A stretch of DNA of 64,000 nucleotides from an uncultured Bacteroides sp. (GTDB lineage Bacteria; Bacteroidota; Bacteroidia; Bacteroidales; Bacteroidaceae). The stretch is taken from positions 30,596-94,595 of the forward strand of contig UQVZ01000010.1 in NCBI GenBank assembly GCA_900544675.1. The letters run 5' to 3'. Shown here piece by piece: positions 61,008 to 64,000 of the stretch (the first letter of the stretch is position 1; the number at the start of each line of letters is the position of its first letter). Position numbers and translations under genes: made by a program. The notes beneath the pieces are model-generated. The model saw only the letters and a program-made list of their open reading frames with translations. It was not told where the DNA came from and made no database searches.

Positions 61008-61293
61008 AGATGCCCTCCTTTAAAATGTCTTGTTTCAACAAAGCATCCATGTTCTGACGCATACGGACCACATCTACTTCACAACCGAATAATTGACACA
61101 ATTCTTCTTTGATATGAACCAGGCTAAACAGGCTGGGGGTCTTCAAATCTACACAAATATCCACATCGCTTCCTTCCGTATGTTCGCCTCGGGCTACCGA
61201 ACCGAATATACCGATACGTGATATGCCGTAAAGCATACCCCGACTTTCTTTATAGTCCTTCAACAATTGTAAATATTCTCGTGTAGTTTTCAT
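61000..61293 (-). CDS. MNT-type nucleotidyltransferase antitoxin
   Basis: A 97-residue minimal nucleotidyltransferase. The motif GSVARG (31-36) followed by SDVDI, with Asp43 and Asp45, is the GSxxRG...DxD signature for metal and ATP binding. The C-terminal EVDVVRMRQN gives the third carboxylate. In MNT-HepT pairs it adds AMP groups to the toxin. It is the first gene of the pair and has its own good promoter. Confidence 0.9.
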   Translation of the reverse strand: MKTTREYLQLLKDYKESRGMLYGISRIGIFGSVARGEHTEGSDVDICVDLKTPSLFSLVHIKEELCQLFGCEVDVVRMRQNMDALLKQDILKEGIYV

Positions 61294-61318
61294 ACAAATA
61301 TACCCCGTTGTTTACCGA

Positions 61319-61350
61319 CAAAGATAAAATTTTCAGATTAGAATTACAAA
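61319..61350 (-). promoter_or_regulatory. promoter of the MNT-HepT pair
   Basis: On the minus strand TTTG (61347-61350) and TATCTTTG (61319-61326) are 20 bases apart, a full match to the Bacteroidales promoter, about 26 bases upstream of the antitoxin ATG. Confidence 0.75.
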
Positions 61351-61479
61351 GTTTTGCGCGGATTATTATTTTTACCATTGATTACACAGCTTCTTATTCA
61401 GTAATCTGTCTAGTAAGATGGAGGTTTTAGACTCATCCGTCTCTGCTTGCAGTATGCATTTATAGGAGATAAGTATGCG

Positions 61480-61971
61480 TCAGAGATCTTCCATTAGCCC
61501 TTGTTTCCATCCGGGGAAGGGGCAATGGTCATTTATTTCATGGTAAAGTTTCAAGCAATAGTTGATGAGCAAGCTTGCTTCTTCCACTAATGTCTGATCA
61601 CCCAAAATCGCTATCAACGTGCGGGAAGTGTCGGTCGGGAGGATTTTGCATATTCCCATGTCACCGGCGGGAAAGGTCACCACTTCGTAACCTGATTCGC
61701 CTGTGAAGAGTTTCACCACTTCCGGACAAGAACGGTCCAACATGCGGAATAGCTTGTCTTTGTCAGTGTGATTGGTTACCCGCTTGAAGAAACTTCCCCA
61801 ACCAGCCAAAAGCATGACTTGATCCTTGCCATAAAAAAGGAAGTTGACGACACCATAAAAACCATTTGATATCTTCATGATATATTCTACATGGTCTTTT
61901 CGGACGGCAAAAGTCATAGATAATCCGCGGAAGAATGTCGCTCCGGCTGTTTGTTGCAGAAATGTACGCAT
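61480..61971 (-). CDS. hypothetical protein of unknown function
   Basis: A 163-residue soluble protein with mixed helices and strands (FFRGLSMTFAVRKDHVEYIMKI, NFLFYGKDQVMLLAGWGSFFKRV, KLFTGESGYEVVTFPAGDMGICKIL). No recognised motif, signal peptide or membrane helix. It follows the HAD-like gene by only four bases and is surely in the same transcript, so the two may act together. Confidence 0.7.
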   Translation of the reverse strand: MRTFLQQTAGATFFRGLSMTFAVRKDHVEYIMKISNGFYGVVNFLFYGKDQVMLLAGWGSFFKRVTNHTDKDKLFRMLDRSCPEVVKLFTGESGYEVVTFPAGDMGICKILPTDTSRTLIAILGDQTLVEEASLLINYCLKLYHEINDHCPFPGWKQGLMEDL

Positions 61972-61975
61972 AATT

Positions 61976-62644
61976 TTAATCGTTTGATGGATAATTGAGC
62001 GGGTACGGACCGTCTTCTATTTCAATCAGTTCTTTCATCTGCTGGAATTCTTTCTGTTTTATCGTGCCTCTATCGCAATAGACAAAATGACCCGCCACGG
62101 GGAAGCCTAAATTCAGGTCATCAACGGCCACGTATGCGGTGATTTCCTGATGTTGGTCCAGATAGTCGCGAATGTCGGCTGCTCTTGTATCGTAAGGTTC
62201 TCTTTCTTTCCGGATAGAATAAAAATATTTTTGCGCACGGGCTTGCCGCTCGTTAGGCGAATAGGACAAGCCTTCCAACATGCCATAGAAATATTTGTCA
62301 AGTCCGTGAACAGCTAAAACTAATTTTATCAAAAATTCTCCTCCGTCTCTCCAGTCTGACGAGACAACAATTTTCGCGTCATATTGTTCAAGCACTTCCC
62401 TAAGGTATCCGACGGCTTCTTTTGACCAATCGAAATAAACGGCACCCAGACCGCATTTTCTGGTATAAGCAGTATAGTTGACTCCCGGATATTTTTCGGC
62501 TGTCACAAATTTGTAATACTCGTATCCGGGAATTTCCGCGTCAAGTCTTTTGGCGATTTCTTCCATTTCGCCTAAATGCTCGAAGCGTTCTTGCTTCCAT
62601 GTAGGCTGTATCACCCCGTCTATATCAAGAAAAATAACTTTCAT
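61976..62644 (-). CDS. HAD-like phosphatase domain protein
   Basis: A 222-residue protein. Motif I is FLDIDGV (Asp7 and Asp9). A short helix-rich cap holds aromatic residues (GYEYYKFVTAEKYPGVNYTAY). Motif II may be KIVVSSDWRDGG, and a late acidic motif is YVAVDDLNLG. The layout resembles the HAD domains found in Swiss-Army-knife RNA-repair proteins and related small phosphatases, but substrate is unknown. A TACTTTTG -7 box lies at 62687-62694 (minus strand). Confidence 0.75.
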   Translation of the reverse strand: MKVIFLDIDGVIQPTWKQERFEHLGEMEEIAKRLDAEIPGYEYYKFVTAEKYPGVNYTAYTRKCGLGAVYFDWSKEAVGYLREVLEQYDAKIVVSSDWRDGGEFLIKLVLAVHGLDKYFYGMLEGLSYSPNERQARAQKYFYSIRKEREPYDTRAADIRDYLDQHQEITAYVAVDDLNLGFPVAGHFVYCDRGTIKQKEFQQMKELIEIEDGPYPLNYPSND

Positions 62645-62686
62645 AACCGATTTGTCTTTCTTATCCTGCTTTTATTTTACATGGTA

Positions 62687-62694
62687 CAAAAGTA
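62687..62694 (-). promoter_or_regulatory. -7 box (TACTTTTG) for the HAD-like gene
   Basis: On the minus strand TACTTTTG matches TAnnTTTG and lies about 43 bases upstream of the ATG at 62644. No -33 TTTG is visible. Confidence 0.48.
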
Positions 62695-62766
62695 AATAAA
62701 AAAATCGATTTTTTACACGTTTGGTGTATTAAGAAATTCATGGCCATTTTTTGATATGTCTTTAAT

Positions 62767-63900
62767 TTAGGCTTCGTTCTTCAGGTCACTCTTAAACTTT
62801 CCCCAATAAGCCCTCCCATACAGCATCCAGGCACCTGTGGCGCATACTGCCAGGAAGATGATTCCAATCACAATGATTTTCCGGCTGGTCCCGGACGGTT
62901 GCAAAGGGACTACGGCTGGTTCTACTACGGCAAATACCGGCTTTTCTTCTTGTACTTTGGCACGGGCTATCTGTAGTTGTTGGGCTACCTGGCTGTACAC
63001 CTGATAAGCAAGGCTCATGTCGTTTTGCAGGCGCTCACGTTCGGCCATCGTACTTTGGAAAACCATGTTGCTGTTGGCATCTACGTAGCGGGCATAGCGC
63101 TGCTGGGCTTCGTAGTATTCCTGCTGACGTTCTTTATACAGTGTTTCCAGATAGGCGCAGTCTTCTTTGGCTTTGCTGGTACGATAGGCTGTGATGTATT
63201 GTTGAAGTTTGGCTACTACGCTGTCGGCCACGGTTGCGGTCACTTTAGGGTCTTGCAGCGTAACCGTCAGCGTGGTAATGGCAGTCTTTTTATCAACTTC
63301 TGCTGTAATCAGTTTGCGCAGGCTTTCCAGTTTCTTTGCGTCTTCTTCACTTAATTCAATAGTTCCTTTGGGGGCAGATTCAGTTGTTGACTTTTCTTTT
63401 TCACCCAATAAGGACTTGATGCCGCTAATCGCTATGCCGGGAGCTTTAAGAATATAGCCCCACCACGGAACTTTTTCCTTTTCCAGATAAGCGGTAAAGG
63501 TTGTATCGATAGTCTTATCCTGGTCGATGACTCGGGCATTAAACAATTCGAGTAGGAATGGGGTAGAGGCTACGATGTCGGGTGCTAACGAAGCATTCAG
63601 TGCGTCGGGGCTGTCTGAGCCTATGCTTGTACCTAAAAAAGAGGCTGCCATGCTTGCCAGTCCGCTGCCTGATTTCCCACTGCTTACTTCAGGGGAAAGG
63701 GTTACACTTACAGTATATTGTTTGGGAATGCTCAAGGCAATAATGATGCCTGCAACCAGTCCGATGCCGGCTGCCTTGTATAAGCTTTTGCGTATGGCGA
63801 TGATACGGCGCAGGATATCCATCCAGTCGATTTCCAGTTCATCGTCTTCTTCTGTTTCCGGCTTGTATGCCGGTTCTTGATAATGTTTGTTTTCTTCCAT
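62767..63900 (-). CDS. Wzz-type polysaccharide chain-length determinant
   Basis: A 377-residue polysaccharide co-polymerase. A cytoplasmic acidic N-terminus (ETEEDDELEIDWMDILRRI) leads to the first membrane helix (about 40-60, ALSIP end). A long periplasmic coiled-coil domain follows, and a proline-containing second helix (PLQPSGTSRKIIVIGIIFLAV) lies near 340-362. It sets chain length together with the Wzy-type polymerase. No tyrosine-kinase domain is fused. It is 5.3 kb upstream of wzx in the same direction, probably in a separate transcript given the intervening genes. Confidence 0.9.
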   Translation of the reverse strand: MEENKHYQEPAYKPETEEDDELEIDWMDILRRIIAIRKSLYKAAGIGLVAGIIIALSIPKQYTVSVTLSPEVSSGKSGSGLASMAASFLGTSIGSDSPDALNASLAPDIVASTPFLLELFNARVIDQDKTIDTTFTAYLEKEKVPWWGYILKAPGIAISGIKSLLGEKEKSTTESAPKGTIELSEEDAKKLESLRKLITAEVDKKTAITTLTVTLQDPKVTATVADSVVAKLQQYITAYRTSKAKEDCAYLETLYKERQQEYYEAQQRYARYVDANSNMVFQSTMAERERLQNDMSLAYQVYSQVAQQLQIARAKVQEEKPVFAVVEPAVVPLQPSGTSRKIIVIGIIFLAVCATGAWMLYGRAYWGKFKSDLKNEA

Positions 63901-64000
63901 GAAAGGTTGGTAAGTTTTTGAGTTTTTTAGTTTTTTTAGTTTTTAAGTTGACAAGGTATCAGTTGACAAGTTGACAAGGCTTTTTTGAAACGCAGATTTT
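63901..64000. repeat. simple T-rich repeats and GTTGACAAG direct repeats
   Basis: Upstream of wzz lie runs of TTTTTAGTTTTT and three copies of GTTGACAAG (about 63948-63979), then TTTTTTGAAACGCAGATTTT, which matches the dispersed repeat near 60.4 kb. No gene is seen, and the upstream end of the locus is outside the window. Confidence 0.5.

Noticed and set aside
1..64000. tRNA or rRNA genes, CRISPR arrays, or intact insertion sequences
   Set aside because: None was recognised by eye on either strand. A tRNAscan or covariance search could still find an unusual RNA.

Overview
The window looks like chromosomal DNA of a gut Bacteroidales species, most likely Bacteroides or Phocaeicola. Four things point there: repeated TAnnTTTG promoter -7 boxes (some with a TTTG -33 element), paired S46 dipeptidyl-peptidases, lipoproteins of Bacteroidales-type families (DUF4369, DUF4836), and a Rho factor with a long low-complexity insertion. 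I saw no rRNA or tRNA gene, no CRISPR array and no intact transposase.

From 1 to 46 kb the window is ordinary core genome. It holds a TlpA-type lipoprotein, a hisG-hisD-hisC-hisB operon read on the minus strand, a TPR protein, glnS, a tandem pair of S46 peptidases (one DPP7-like, one DPP11-like), a FtsB/DivIC-like division protein divergent from dnaX, and a polyprenyl-phosphate sugar transferase. Next come a nucleoside permease, DUF151 nuclease and rsmE group, and a DUF4836 lipoprotein with an ABC ATPase and permease. The complete F-type ATP synthase operon follows in the order atpD-C-(AtpI-like)-B-E-F-H-A-G. After it are trkH, an OmpR-type two-component system with a PepSY-like secreted protein, rho, ridA, a DUF3805-like protein and an ABC-F ATPase.

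From about 45 to 64 kb the window is accessory. A truncated AAA-ATPase/nuclease gene and transposase-like debris lead into an AT-rich, mostly minus-strand surface-polysaccharide locus. This encodes a Wzx flippase, an EpsG/Wzy-like polymerase, GT8, GT2 and several GT4 glycosyltransferases, a serine-acetyltransferase-like protein and a WecG/TagA-type enzyme; a Wzz chain-length protein lies further right. Between wzx and wzz sit a broken gene, a full-length AAA-ATPase/PD-(D/E)XK gene, tandem and dispersed repeats, a MNT-HepT toxin-antitoxin pair, an uncharacterised protein and a HAD-like phosphatase.

The clearest regulatory discovery is upstream of hisG. A 15-codon leader peptide with five His codons lies between a good Bacteroidales promoter and an intrinsic terminator, and a segment between them can pair with the terminator 5' arm. 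This is a complete candidate histidine attenuator. Other points of interest are a covarying hairpin repeat bracketing the polysaccharide locus, which resembles IS66-family ends, and two unrelated 22-bp-period tandem repeats.
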